From contig JAEXCN010000187.1 of the NCBI GenBank assembly GCA_023402175.1, positions 1 through 64,000 on the forward strand: a DNA stretch of 64,000 bases. Reading direction: 5' to 3'. The DNA comes from Pseudomonadota bacterium (GTDB lineage Bacteria; Myxococcota_A; Polyangia; Polyangiales; Polyangiaceae). The translations under genes and the position numbers were made by a program. Under the pieces are notes generated by a model. The model searched no databases and was not told the DNA's origin. It worked only from the letters and a program-made list of their open reading frames with translations. Positions 27,291-39,419 of the stretch are shown piece by piece; within the stretch, counting starts at the first letter, position 1, and each line of letters starts with the position of its first letter.

Positions 27291-27635
27291 ATGCCTCGTA
27301 GGGATGCCCCAGACAGTCTCTCGCTCGCCGTGGGCGAGCGAATCCGTAATTTGCGAACCGAAAATGGAATGACGATCGAGCAGCTCGCCGAAGAGAGCGC
27401 CACGGGCTCGAAGGGTCATCTCTCGAACATCGAGCGCGGGCTCGTTCGCCCGAACATCTACACGCTGAAACAGGTCGCCGACGGGCTCGGGGTCAAGCCG
27501 CTCGACCTCCTGACGTTCCCGAAGAAGAGCGCGCGCGAGCGGCTGATCGATCTGACGCGCCACATGACGGGTGCTCGACTGACGGAGATGGTCCGCGATG
27601 CTCTTCGATGGCTTGCCCACGGCTCGCGCGCATGA
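27291..27635 (+). CDS. XRE-family helix-turn-helix regulator
   Basis: 114 residues from ATG 27291; a GTG at 27267 overlaps the putative operator and is less likely. The Cro/C1-type HTH covers about 14-72 (VGERIRNLRTENGMTIEQLAEESATG to LKQVADGLGVKPLDLL), with the SNIERGLVRPN recognition region. The C-terminal 35 residues are basic and helical. There is no toxin or phage gene beside it, so it is not an obvious antitoxin or phage repressor. A response-regulator gene follows after a palindromic site. Confidence 0.85.
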   Translation: MPRRDAPDSLSLAVGERIRNLRTENGMTIEQLAEESATGSKGHLSNIERGLVRPNIYTLKQVADGLGVKPLDLLTFPKKSARERLIDLTRHMTGARLTEMVRDALRWLAHGSRA

Positions 27636-27694
27636 GCGCCACCGAGCGTGTAGCTCAGTCGTAAGCGCGACATCGAGCCTCGTCCATTCCGTTA

Positions 27695-27710
27695 GTTTGT
27701 CGAGACAAAC
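27695..27710 (+). promoter_or_regulatory. Perfect palindrome GTTTGTC-GA-GACAAAC, candidate operator
   Basis: A 16-base inverted repeat with a two-base centre lies 15 bp before the CheY-like gene. Its TTGT-N4-ACAA core is of the kind bound by XRE/C1-type regulators. The XRE gene immediately upstream is the natural candidate, but this is inference. Confidence 0.5.
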
Positions 27711-27724
27711 GGCAAGGCTATAGA

Positions 27725-28183
27725 ATGGGAATCGACCTCTCGGTGGGCCGCCCTGACAACGGTGCCGCAGTTGATCCGATGGTAACCCTCGACGGCATCG
27801 CCATTCTCATCGTCGAAGACGACGATGACGCGCGCGAGCTGATGCAGGCCGTGCTCGAGCAGCGAGGGGCTCGAGTCTGGGCCGCGAGCAGCGTGAGCCA
27901 AGCTTTCGAGCTCCTCGAGAGCATCCAGCCGAATGTGATCGTGTCCGACATCGCGATGCCCGACGAGGACGGCTTCTCGCTCGCACGCCGGATCCGCCAG
28001 CGGCCTGCCGATACGGGACCGATGCCGATCGTCGCGGTATCTGCGTACGCCGCAGCGTCGGATCGCGTCCGCGCGCTCGCCGCTGGGTTCGACTGCTACC
28101 TGCACAAGCCGGTCGACTTCGACGAGCTGAGCCTCGCGATCAACGGCCTCGTCGAGCAATCGGACGACCAGCGCACCGCCTGA
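27725..28183 (+). CDS. Single-domain response regulator (CheY-like)
   Basis: 152 residues; ATG 27779 (MVTLDGIAILIVEDD) is an alternative start giving 134. Receiver residues are complete: acidic pocket E31, D32 and D33, acceptor D75 in VSDIAMPDEDG, S106 and K128 in YLHKPV. No output domain is present, so it acts by protein contact. No histidine kinase is adjacent, making it an orphan receiver. Confidence 0.9.
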   Translation: MGIDLSVGRPDNGAAVDPMVTLDGIAILIVEDDDDARELMQAVLEQRGARVWAASSVSQAFELLESIQPNVIVSDIAMPDEDGFSLARRIRQRPADTGPMPIVAVSAYAAASDRVRALAAGFDCYLHKPVDFDELSLAINGLVEQSDDQRTA

Positions 28184-28207
28184 ACAGCAGCGCTTCGAGC
28201 GTCTTCG

Positions 28208-28825
28208 TCATTCGTCGGGATTCGTCTCCACGATCGCCGGGGCGACGATGAGCCTGCCGCTCTCGAGGCGCCCCGTGATCTCGAACGTCGACGTCACGCC
28301 GTCGCCGTTCAGATCACCCTTGGCGATCGCGGAAAAGCCGTTCCCGACGTTCTTGTAGTCGTACTGGTAATACTGCGGCGTCGACATCTCGAACTGCAGG
28401 CACGAAAACCCGGGATCGTTCTGCCAGTCGGAAAGTGAGGACTGGTACTTCTTCGCCGAGACGTCCTGGATCGACGCCGGCACCGGCGAACGCGCGGACG
28501 GGCAAAGGCGAGCGTCCTCCGATTCGTAAGCGGCGGCTGCGTCCTTGGCCATCTCCGCGAGCGCGTTCCTCGCCTCCGCCGTCTTCGCATTGGCGATGTA
28601 CTTGCGGGTGCCGTAGATCCCGAGCACGGCCAGGATGCCCACGAGCGCGATCATCGCGAGCACGATCACGCCCGCGACGATCGCAATGATGACGCCGGTC
28701 GACATCCCCGACTTCTTGGGCGGCATCGGGCCTGTCGGACCCGGCCCGTAGGGATACGGCTGCGGAAAGCCGGGTCCCATTCCCTGCTGCGGAGACGGTG
28801 CGTGAGGAGGCGGGTAATCGGCCAT
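28208..28825 (-). CDS. Pilin-like single-TM protein with Pro/Gly-rich N terminus
   Basis: 205 residues. A Pro/Gln/Gly/Tyr-rich cytoplasmic N terminus (1-37) precedes a long hydrophobic segment (GVIIAIVAGVIVLAMIALVGILAVLGIYG). ARNALAEMAKDAAAAYE then follows, resembling the conserved alpha-1 helix of type IV pilin-like proteins. The ectodomain contains two cysteines and Tyr-rich strands. It lacks a standard prepilin peptidase site at the N terminus, so I call it pilin-like in fold only. Confidence 0.7.
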   Translation of the reverse strand: MADYPPPHAPSPQQGMGPGFPQPYPYGPGPTGPMPPKKSGMSTGVIIAIVAGVIVLAMIALVGILAVLGIYGTRKYIANAKTAEARNALAEMAKDAAAAYESEDARLCPSARSPVPASIQDVSAKKYQSSLSDWQNDPGFSCLQFEMSTPQYYQYDYKNVGNGFSAIAKGDLNGDGVTSTFEITGRLESGRLIVAPAIVETNPDE

Positions 28826-28872
28826 GCTCAGCCGTAACACGACGCGACGGGCACGCACGCATTTTCTCCCGC

Positions 28873-28938
28873 CGTCCGCATCATCCGCGAGCGTCCGCGT
28901 CACCCGCGGGCGTCCGCATCATCCGCGAGCGTCCGCAT
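28873..28938 (+). repeat. 3.5 tandem copies of a 19-bp unit
   Basis: Units at 28873-28891, 28892-28910 and 28911-28929 plus a partial unit to 28938; the consensus begins CGTCCGCATCATCCGCG. Units 1 and 3 are identical and unit 2 differs at three positions. The array lies between two convergently placed minus-strand genes, upstream of the pilin-like gene. Confidence 0.9.
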
Positions 28939-28950
28939 ACCCGGTCTCGG

Positions 28951-29032
28951 GCGCGTCGCGATCGAGCCTGCCGCCGCCGTCGCTCAGTCGAGCGCGTCGC
29001 GATCGAGCCTGGCGCCGCCGTCGCTCAGTCGA
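28951..29032 (+). repeat. 41-bp tandem duplication overlapping the end of the small TPR gene
   Basis: 28951-28991 and 28992-29032 are 41-base units differing at one position. The second unit contains the stop codon and last two codons of the minus-strand gene at 29025-29342, so the 3' end of that gene has been duplicated downstream. Confidence 0.9.
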
Positions 29033-29342
29033 GCGCGTCGAGCGCCGACTCGAGCTCGCCGACCGCGTGGCTATCGCCCTTCTTCTTCGCCTGCTCGATC
29101 CCCGTCTCGAGCCACTCGCGAGCTTCATCCTTGCGCGCAATGCCCTCGAGCATCTGCCCGCACATGAGATACATGGCGACGTAATCCGGTTTCATCGTCC
29201 GGAGCGCCGTGAACGTCTGGAGCGCTTCGTCCCAGCGTTCGAGCTTCCGGTACTCCATCGCCAGGCCATACCAGGCGAGCGGATCGGTCGAACCTTCGGC
29301 GGTCGTCTTCTGCAGGAACGCGAGGCGCTTCGACTCGGTCAT
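29025..29342 (-). CDS. Small TPR protein
   Basis: 105 residues forming roughly two and a half TPR helices (PLAWYGLAMEYRKLERWDEALQ, YVAMYLMCGQMLEGIARKDEAR). It is cytoplasmic with no other domain. It starts 50 bp from the divergent hpt gene. Proteins of this size and pattern recur in myxobacteria without assigned function. Confidence 0.85.
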   Translation of the reverse strand: MTESKRLAFLQKTTAEGSTDPLAWYGLAMEYRKLERWDEALQTFTALRTMKPDYVAMYLMCGQMLEGIARKDEAREWLETGIEQAKKKGDSHAVGELESALDALD

Positions 29343-29392
29343 GGTACGGGTATCTCTTTACTTCGGTCGCTGTTAAATCGAAAGCACGAGCC

Positions 29393-29920
29393 ATGAGCGA
29401 ACGCCTCGTCACGATGCTCTCCCAGAAGGAAATCGCCGACCGGGTCAAGGAGCTCGGCGCGCAGATCGCCCAGGACTACCAGGGCCGGCACATCGTCCTC
29501 GTCGTCGTGCTCAAGGGAAGCTTCATCTTCGCGGCCGACCTCTGCCGCGCCATCGACATGCACAACGTGCGGCTCGAGTTCCTCGGCGTTCGCTCGTATG
29601 GCGAAGGGACGGAGACCAGCGGCGTCGTCCAGATCACGCAGGACCTCTCGCGGCCGATCGCCGGTGAGGACGTGATCATCGTCGAGGACATCGTCGACAC
29701 CGGTCTCACGGTCGCGCACCTGATGGATCTGTTCCGGACCCGCCAACCGAGCAGCGTGAAGGTCTGCGCGCTCCTCCACAAGCCCGCGCGCGCCCGCGTC
29801 GAGGTGAAGGTCGACTATCTGGGCTTCACGATCGAGGACAAGTTCGTCGTCGGCTACGGCCTCGACTTCGCCGAGCGTTACCGCAATCTCCCGTACATCG
29901 GCGTCGTCGAGCGGAGCTGA
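29393..29920 (+). CDS. hpt: Hypoxanthine phosphoribosyltransferase
   Basis: 175 residues, normal size. The PRPP-binding signature VIIVEDIVDTGLTV covers 94-107. LKGSFIFAADL and the hood region YLGFTIEDKFVVGYGLDFAERYRNLPYIG are intact. The enzyme salvages hypoxanthine (and guanine) to nucleotides in the cytosol. It is divergent from the small TPR gene and followed by the second copy of the dispersed palindrome. Confidence 0.96.
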   Translation: MSERLVTMLSQKEIADRVKELGAQIAQDYQGRHIVLVVVLKGSFIFAADLCRAIDMHNVRLEFLGVRSYGEGTETSGVVQITQDLSRPIAGEDVIIVEDIVDTGLTVAHLMDLFRTRQPSSVKVCALLHKPARARVEVKVDYLGFTIEDKFVVGYGLDFAERYRNLPYIGVVERS

Positions 29921-29946
29921 CGAACGCTCGCCGAGCGAGCACGCGG

Positions 29947-29995
29947 CCAGAACGCATCTCGTAACCCAGGTGCGTTCGAATGAGATGCGCTCTAG
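29947..29995 (+). repeat. Dispersed imperfect palindrome, copy 2
   Basis: Arms CCAGAACGCATCTC (29947-29960) and GAGATGCGCTCTAG (29982-29995) flank a 21-base spacer. The 3' 25 bases (29971-29995) are identical to copy 1 on the opposite strand, and the spacer carries 7 extra bases. It lies between the ends of hpt and comEC, which converge. Confidence 0.7.
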
Positions 29996-30000
29996 CCGGC

Positions 30001-32397
30001 TCATCGGTCCACCATCGTGCGGACGTCGAGGGAGCTTCCGTCCGTCGTGACGACGACGCTCCCCTCTCGATCCGTGCGGAGCACGCGAACGCCTGCGCGG
30101 GCGAGTGTATCGAGCGTCGACGGGTGCGGATGCCCGAACCGATTCCGCACCCCGCACGAGATGACGGCGACGCGTGGTGAAACCGCGTCGAGGAAAGCCG
30201 GCGAGGACGACGTCCGACTGCCGTGATGGCCGACCTTGAGCACGTCGGCGCGGAGGCGACCGGGATCGCTCTCGACGAGCTCGTGCTCCTCGTCGCGCTC
30301 GGCGTCGCCCGTCATCAGGATCGCGCGCTCGCCGAAACGGATCCGGAGCACGAAGGAGTTGTCGTTCGCGCCGCGATCGGGCGTGATCGCGGGACAGGGA
30401 GCGAGCACCTCGACGACGGCTCCGCCGATCATCCGGGATCCGCAGAGATCGCGCGGCCCGAGCACGGGGATCTCACGAGCGCGGACGTGCGCGAGGAGGT
30501 CCGCATAGCTTCCTCCCGTTCCTTCCGCCTCGCCCTGCCCGTTGTCCCAGAACGCTGCGGGATCGACACGTGGCAGCACCGACGCGAGCCCGAGATGATG
30601 ATCCGGATGAGGATGCGTGAGCACGATCGCGGCGAGCTCCTTTCTGCGACGCGCTGCGAGCAGCGGCGCGACGGCTCTCTCGCCGACGTCGATCGGACTT
30701 CCGACGAGCCCTCCGCCGTCGACGAGCATCGCCGATCCGTCCGGTAGATCCACGAGCGCAGAGTCGCCCTGTCCGACGTCGATGAACGTGACGCGGAGGA
30801 CGCGATGCGGTGCTCCTCGGGCGCGCGCGACGATCTCGAGCAGCACGATCGCGACCGCACTTGCGCCCATCCAGACCCGCGGTCGGCCGCGCGCGGCTCC
30901 CACCGCTGCGGTCGCGAGGACGCCGAGCTGCTCGCTCGTCGGTGGCGGGACCGGGAGCGCGCCCCAGGTGAAAGCGTGCGCGACGATGCGAACGAGCCAG
31001 AGCGCGCCCGATGCGGCCGTCGCGCAGCCGCTCTCCGCTGCCGGCCATCCTGCGAGCAGCGCGTGGACGAGACAGAGCGGGAGAGCGGCCGCTTCGCCGA
31101 GCGGCACCGCAACGACGTTGGCGACGAGACCGCTCACCGAGAGCTCCGGCGCCATCGTCGCGAGGACGGGCGCGCATGCGATCGTCGCCGCCGCGGTGGT
31201 CGCGAGCGGAGTCGCGAGGATCTTCGGAAGCGTACGCGCGCCGAAACGTGCGTATTTCGTCAGCACCTCCTCGATCGGACGCGCGAGCGCGAGGAGCCCC
31301 GTGGTCGCGAGCGCCGAGAGGACGAAGGAGAGATCGAAGACGACGAGCGGATCGACGATCGACATCGCCACGAGCGAGAGGCCGAGCGCGCGCCAAGGGG
31401 CCGTTCGTCGTGCCAGCGCGCGCGCGAGGAGCGCGACGGTGCACATCCACGCGGCGCGGATCGCCGATCCGCTCCCGCCCGCGAGCTCTGCGTAGACCCA
31501 TGCCACCGGAACGCCGACGGCCGCGGCGACCCGCATCGGATCGATGCGCGCTGCGATGACGGGTACGCGGACGAGCAGCAGCCGGAGCACTTCTACGAGG
31601 CCCATCACGACGAGCACGAGGTGCATCCCGGAGACCGCGAGCAGATGCGACAGACCGCTCTGCCGGAACGCGCGCTGATCGTCGTCCGGCAGATCGTCTT
31701 CTCCGAGCACCAGGGCCCGCGCCATGGGCTCGGTATCCGCCGGGAACGTCGCGAGGATGCGGTCGCGAACGTGCGCGCGAGCTCGATCGATCGCCGACGA
31801 AAGGCCCACGCCTTTGTCGACGACGACCAGATCCTCTGCGCCGCCGGAGAGCACGATTTCACGGCGCGCCGATCCCGGACGGGGATCCGTCGAGCCATCG
31901 TTCCAGAACCGGTACGGCGGCGCGAGCGAGCCCAGCGCGGCGACGACGTCTCCTCGCGCGACGACGAGGCTTCGATCGTACGCATCTCGAGGGACATGGA
32001 TCGTGATCCGCCCCGCGAGCGAAGGACCGTCGCGACACCGCACGTCGTCCGCCTCCACCTCGATGCGGAGGCCATCGCCGCGCATCACCGGCGAGCGCGC
32101 GACGGTGCCTCGGATGGTGCAGCGCGAAGGCCACGCGCCCGAGGCAATCACGGCGGCGCGCTTTTCCTCGTGCCGCGAGACGACACGATGCGCGCGGCCC
32201 GCCCCGAAGCCGAGCGAGAGGACGACCGCGAGCGCGACCCAGCGCGTACCGCTCCGCGCGAGGAGCACGACCGTCACGAGCGCGGCGACGAGCGTGGGCC
32301 ACGGGGCGACGAGCGTGAGCGCGCCTGCGCACGAGGCCAGGCCGATCCACACCGCCGGATCGCCGCGGACGTCCGTCGACCTCGTGCCCATCGCCAT
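30001..32397 (-). CDS. comEC: ComEC/Rec2 DNA-uptake channel protein
   Basis: About 798 residues from ATG 32397 (other in-frame ATGs at 32415 and 32391). The N-terminal DUF4131-like region with membrane spans and OB-like domain is followed by the Competence domain (SGLSHLLAVSGMHLVLVVMGLVE) with multiple membrane helices. A C-terminal metallo-beta-lactamase domain carries THPHPDHHLGL and VGHHGSRTSSSPAFL. All three ComEC parts are present. It forms the inner-membrane channel for single-stranded DNA in natural transformation. No other com gene is adjacent. Confidence 0.93.
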   Translation of the reverse strand: MAMGTRSTDVRGDPAVWIGLASCAGALTLVAPWPTLVAALVTVVLLARSGTRWVALAVVLSLGFGAGRAHRVVSRHEEKRAAVIASGAWPSRCTIRGTVARSPVMRGDGLRIEVEADDVRCRDGPSLAGRITIHVPRDAYDRSLVVARGDVVAALGSLAPPYRFWNDGSTDPRPGSARREIVLSGGAEDLVVVDKGVGLSSAIDRARAHVRDRILATFPADTEPMARALVLGEDDLPDDDQRAFRQSGLSHLLAVSGMHLVLVVMGLVEVLRLLLVRVPVIAARIDPMRVAAAVGVPVAWVYAELAGGSGSAIRAAWMCTVALLARALARRTAPWRALGLSLVAMSIVDPLVVFDLSFVLSALATTGLLALARPIEEVLTKYARFGARTLPKILATPLATTAAATIACAPVLATMAPELSVSGLVANVVAVPLGEAAALPLCLVHALLAGWPAAESGCATAASGALWLVRIVAHAFTWGALPVPPPTSEQLGVLATAAVGAARGRPRVWMGASAVAIVLLEIVARARGAPHRVLRVTFIDVGQGDSALVDLPDGSAMLVDGGGLVGSPIDVGERAVAPLLAARRRKELAAIVLTHPHPDHHLGLASVLPRVDPAAFWDNGQGEAEGTGGSYADLLAHVRAREIPVLGPRDLCGSRMIGGAVVEVLAPCPAITPDRGANDNSFVLRIRFGERAILMTGDAERDEEHELVESDPGRLRADVLKVGHHGSRTSSSPAFLDAVSPRVAVISCGVRNRFGHPHPSTLDTLARAGVRVLRTDREGSVVVTTDGSSLDVRTMVDR

Positions 32398-32469
32398 GCG
32401 TCCGTGCGTTTGCATCCGCTGCGCCACCCAGCGCCGCACGTGATTTCGCGCACCTCGGAGATCGCGATG

Positions 32470-32506
32470 CCTGGCCCGGCCTGGCCCCGACCTGGCCCGG
32501 GCCAGG
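32470..32506 (+). repeat. CCTGGCCC repeats ending in a 16-bp perfect palindrome
   Basis: CCTGGCCC occurs at 32470, 32480 and 32491. The last copy is part of the palindrome CCTGGCCCGGGCCAGG (32491-32506). It lies in the 236-bp divergent region between comEC and the Ser/Thr kinase, where both promoters must be. A similar CCTGGCC-based array lies at 59127-59231. Confidence 0.7.
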
Positions 32507-32633
32507 CCCCGCCGAGCGCGTACCGTCCCACACAAGGGACGCCGTTGCGGCTCGGACGGCAAAGTCGATAACCTGACTGAACCCGCGAGGCACGGTCGCG
32601 AAGCGCGCGGACACCGGCCACGTCGCAACTTCC

Positions 32634-34616
<1,983 letters not shown>

Positions 34617-34643
34617 TCGTCGCCGTCGTGTGTGATCGAGACG

Positions 34644-35420
34644 TCAGAAGCTCGCCACCACGACGGACACCGCGCCGCCGAAGCCGACGAGCACGCCGAG
34701 GCCGACGAGCACGAGGCCGATGACGAAGCCGGTGAGCAGCTTGCTCGTGAGCTGCTCCTCCGTCTTGTTCGTCAGGAGCAGCTCACCGTCCGGACCCATG
34801 CCGTGGGCCATGACGAGCTGGCTTCCGGGCACCATACGGTAGCCGTCGTGCACCGGCGGGCCGGGCTCGCGGCGTGACGGCCCGAGCGCGTAGAGCGGCT
34901 CTCCCGGCGCGAGCACCTCCTCCTCGTACCGCATGCTCTTGTTGAGGCCGAGCCACGACGTGCTCTTCAGCCCGCGCGACTGGAGGAACGCCTCGAGATG
35001 CGACGCTGCATCGTTGAACGTGCCGCTCGACGCGACGTTCTGCTTGTCGAGGAGGACGTTCGCGCCGTGGGGCATCACGCGCGCGAGCTGACCCGACCCG
35101 TCCTCGACCATGAACGGTCGGCCGTCGACCTCGCTCAGGATCGTGTGCCAGTACCTGCTGCGGCCCGACGAGCGGAGCTCCTGCACCGTCACGCGGCACC
35201 ACACGGCGTGTCGTCCGCTGAACGGCGTCTGCACGAGCCCTTGTTCACTCGGGTGGATGCGCCCCTTGATCTCCACGACGCCGTTGCCCGGCGCGTGCGC
35301 GATCGGCGTCGTCGGCGTCGCGATGATCCGCTGGCGCCGCTTCCAGTTCTTCAGATTCGACAGCGTGAGGATCAGGCCGATGAGGAAGAGGCCGCCTCCA
35401 AGGACGAGAAACACACCCAT
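34644..35420 (-). CDS. GIDE-domain membrane protein (E3-ligase-like MULAN fold in bacteria)
   Basis: 258 residues from ATG 35420; a GTG at 35441 overlapping the ligA stop is possible. An N-terminal TM (MGVFLVLGGGLFLIGLILTL) and a C-terminal TM (LTGFVIGLVLVGLGVLVGFGG) bracket a GIDE-like domain. That domain contains VEIKGRIHPSEQ, SGRHAVWCRVTVQE and a LAPGEPLYALGP turn. In eukaryotes GIDE is found in MULAN ubiquitin ligases, while bacterial copies lack RING and their function is unknown. It starts 10 bp after the end of ligA on the same strand, so co-transcription is likely. Confidence 0.75.
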   Translation of the reverse strand: MGVFLVLGGGLFLIGLILTLSNLKNWKRRQRIIATPTTPIAHAPGNGVVEIKGRIHPSEQGLVQTPFSGRHAVWCRVTVQELRSSGRSRYWHTILSEVDGRPFMVEDGSGQLARVMPHGANVLLDKQNVASSGTFNDAASHLEAFLQSRGLKSTSWLGLNKSMRYEEEVLAPGEPLYALGPSRREPGPPVHDGYRMVPGSQLVMAHGMGPDGELLLTNKTEEQLTSKLLTGFVIGLVLVGLGVLVGFGGAVSVVVASF

Positions 35421-35430
35421 TCGCGGGATG

Positions 35431-37530
<2,100 letters not shown>

Positions 37531-37660
37531 TCACCGCGACGGCACCTCTACCGTGGCCACGCCTCGCGGACGGGGTCAGATTCCCGTCGACAGAGACGCC
37601 GTTTTGATCAGGAGGCGTGATGCGCGACTCGGCGCGCTCTGGTAGAAGGAGGTCGCCACC

Positions 37661-37945
37661 ATGTCGATGAAGCGCACGAAGCAGCGTGGAACGGGGAGCC
37701 GCGACAAGGACGACGGAACCGACTTCTGGGCGAAGCCGGCAGAGCCGGAGATGTCGTGGGAGCAACAGGTCGACGGCAAACCCGAAGACGCGTTCATCCC
37801 CTACGTCCTCTCGCAGCGATTCGCGAAGGGCCAGCTCATCGCCCACACGAAGTTCGGCAAAGGCGTCGTCGTCGATGCCGACGCGGCGCGCGTCGAGATT
37901 CTCTTCCAGGAAGGGAAGAAGAAGCTCGGACACGGGCAGGCCTGA
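37661..37945 (+). CDS. Small protein with UvrD-tail/Tudor-like motif
   Basis: 94 residues after a strong AAGGAGG site. The C-terminal half (FAKGQLIAHTKFGKGVVV to LFQEGKKKLGHG) matches the small SH3/Tudor-like motif at the C termini of UvrD/PcrA helicases, where it contacts RNA polymerase. As a free protein it may bind polymerase or nucleic acid; this is inference. Its stop overlaps the start of the glyoxalase-fold gene (TGATG). Confidence 0.75.
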   Translation: MSMKRTKQRGTGSRDKDDGTDFWAKPAEPEMSWEQQVDGKPEDAFIPYVLSQRFAKGQLIAHTKFGKGVVVDADAARVEILFQEGKKKLGHGQA

Positions 37946-38292
37946 TGATCCGCGGCGGCGCCGTGATCCTGAACGTGACCGACGTCCCGCGCGCGGTCCG
38001 GTTCTACATCGAGACGCTCGGGATGAAGCTCGTGGAAGAGCAGCCCGACGGAACGTCCGTGATCGACGCCGGAGAAGGCTTCCACATCGCGCTTCGTCAG
38101 AGCGGCGGCGGTGCCCCGGGCGCGTCGCCCGCGCCGGTGGTGCTCCTCTACCCGAAGGTGCCGCTGGACGAGGCGATCGCGATCTACGAAAACCGCGGGG
38201 TCGCCTTCGACGTCGACCGCAGCGGAGGAGCCGTCGTGGCCCGCTTCCGCGATCCGGACGCGAACCTGCTCTGTCTCGTCCAGGGAACCTGA
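37945..38292 (+). CDS. Glyoxalase/bleomycin-resistance (VOC) fold protein
   Basis: 115 residues of VOC type: VILNVTDVPRAVRFYIETLGMKLV at the start and FRDPDANLLCLVQG at the end. The usual metal-binding His at the first strand is replaced by N (ILN), and the final Glu is L, so metal catalysis is doubtful. It is translationally coupled to the upstream small gene. It may bind a small hydrophobic ligand; no substrate is recognised. Confidence 0.8.
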   Translation: MIRGGAVILNVTDVPRAVRFYIETLGMKLVEEQPDGTSVIDAGEGFHIALRQSGGGAPGASPAPVVLLYPKVPLDEAIAIYENRGVAFDVDRSGGAVVARFRDPDANLLCLVQGT

Positions 38293-38320
38293 TTGCGCGG
38301 TAGGCTCGGCGCCGCTACCG

Positions 38321-39412
38321 ATGATCGCGCCGCCTGGTCTCTTCCCTCCTCCTCCTCGCGGGCTGAAGGGCCGCGCCGCGGAGCTCGCGACGCTCTCGAG
38401 GACCGTCGAGGCCGCTGCGCCGACGCGCATCGCGCTCGTGGGCTCCGGGGGCACGGGCAAGTCCATGCTCGCCGCCGCCCTCGCCTACCGGCTCGCGAAG
38501 CGCTTCGAGCGCCGCCTGCACTGGTTCCGGGTCGGCGCCTGGGACTACCGCACGCTCCTCGAGATGCTCGCCCTCCGGTTCGGGACGACGCGCGATCGCC
38601 ATCACGCGGTCGAGGGACTGCGTTCGTTCCTCGACGCTGACGAGCGGCTCGTCGTCCTCGACAACCACGAGGACGACGCCGCGATGGCTCGGCTGCTCGA
38701 GGCGCTCTCGGGAACGAAGGCCACGTTCGTGATCACAGCACGTCGGTGCCTTCTCGCAGGCGTGCTCGTGTTTCCCGTGACCGCGCCGCTCGTCACCTCC
38801 GGCCGGACGGCGTTCCCGCGCGTGGCGCCGCTCACGCGTCGCTTGCGCTGGAGCCCGCTCGCGCTCGACATCGCCGATGCGTTCGTCGGCTCGGGAGCGA
38901 CGAGCGTCACGGCGCTCGCGCGATTCCTGGACGAACGCGGGATCGGCACCGTGCGCGTGATCGCTCACGAGGACGATCTCCCCGAGGTCGGGCTCCTCGT
39001 CGATTGGGCGTGGGAGCAGCTGTCTCCGGAGAGCAAGCGGATGCTCGGCGTGCTGGCCCACATCGAAGGCGACAACGTCGATCGTGAGTCGCTCGCGAAG
39101 CTCGCGCGCGTTTCAGCGGATGACACGGACGCGGCGATCGCGTCGCTCCAGCGCTGGCATCTCGTGCAGGAAGCGATGCCCGATCGCTACACCCTGCACG
39201 CGGTCGTTCGTTACGCCGTCCAGAAGCGAACGAAGGCGATGCACGGCCGCGTGTTCGAGCACTACGTCCGTCTGCTCGAGCGGCAGCCCGAGCGCATCGT
39301 CGCCGAGCAGACGCACCTGTTCGCCGCGATGGACTACGCGCACCGAACCTCGGACATGGCCGGGCTCCTCCGCGTCGAGCGCCTGCTCGAGCGTCTGTCG
39401 GACGAGACCTAG
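38321..39412 (+). CDS. Compact STAND/NB-ARC-like ATPase
   Basis: 363 residues from ATG 38321. Walker A GSGGTGKS (41-48), Walker B-like LVVLDNHEDD (about 107-116), a sensor strand ATFVITARR and a winged-helix-like region (SPESKRMLGVLAHIEGDNVDRESLAKLARVS). The last 60 residues are helical. STAND proteins usually add an effector domain in front and a repeat sensor behind; this one has neither, so it is minimal. No ribosome site is obvious. Its cellular role is unknown, with regulation or defence possible. Confidence 0.7.
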   Translation: MIAPPGLFPPPPRGLKGRAAELATLSRTVEAAAPTRIALVGSGGTGKSMLAAALAYRLAKRFERRLHWFRVGAWDYRTLLEMLALRFGTTRDRHHAVEGLRSFLDADERLVVLDNHEDDAAMARLLEALSGTKATFVITARRCLLAGVLVFPVTAPLVTSGRTAFPRVAPLTRRLRWSPLALDIADAFVGSGATSVTALARFLDERGIGTVRVIAHEDDLPEVGLLVDWAWEQLSPESKRMLGVLAHIEGDNVDRESLAKLARVSADDTDAAIASLQRWHLVQEAMPDRYTLHAVVRYAVQKRTKAMHGRVFEHYVRLLERQPERIVAEQTHLFAAMDYAHRTSDMAGLLRVERLLERLSDET

Positions 39413-39419
39413 ACGATCC

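Noticed and set aside
27643..27664. tRNA-like D-arm sequence TGTAGCTCAGTCGTAAGC
   Set aside because: No acceptor stem, anticodon arm or T-arm follows, so it is not a tRNA gene.
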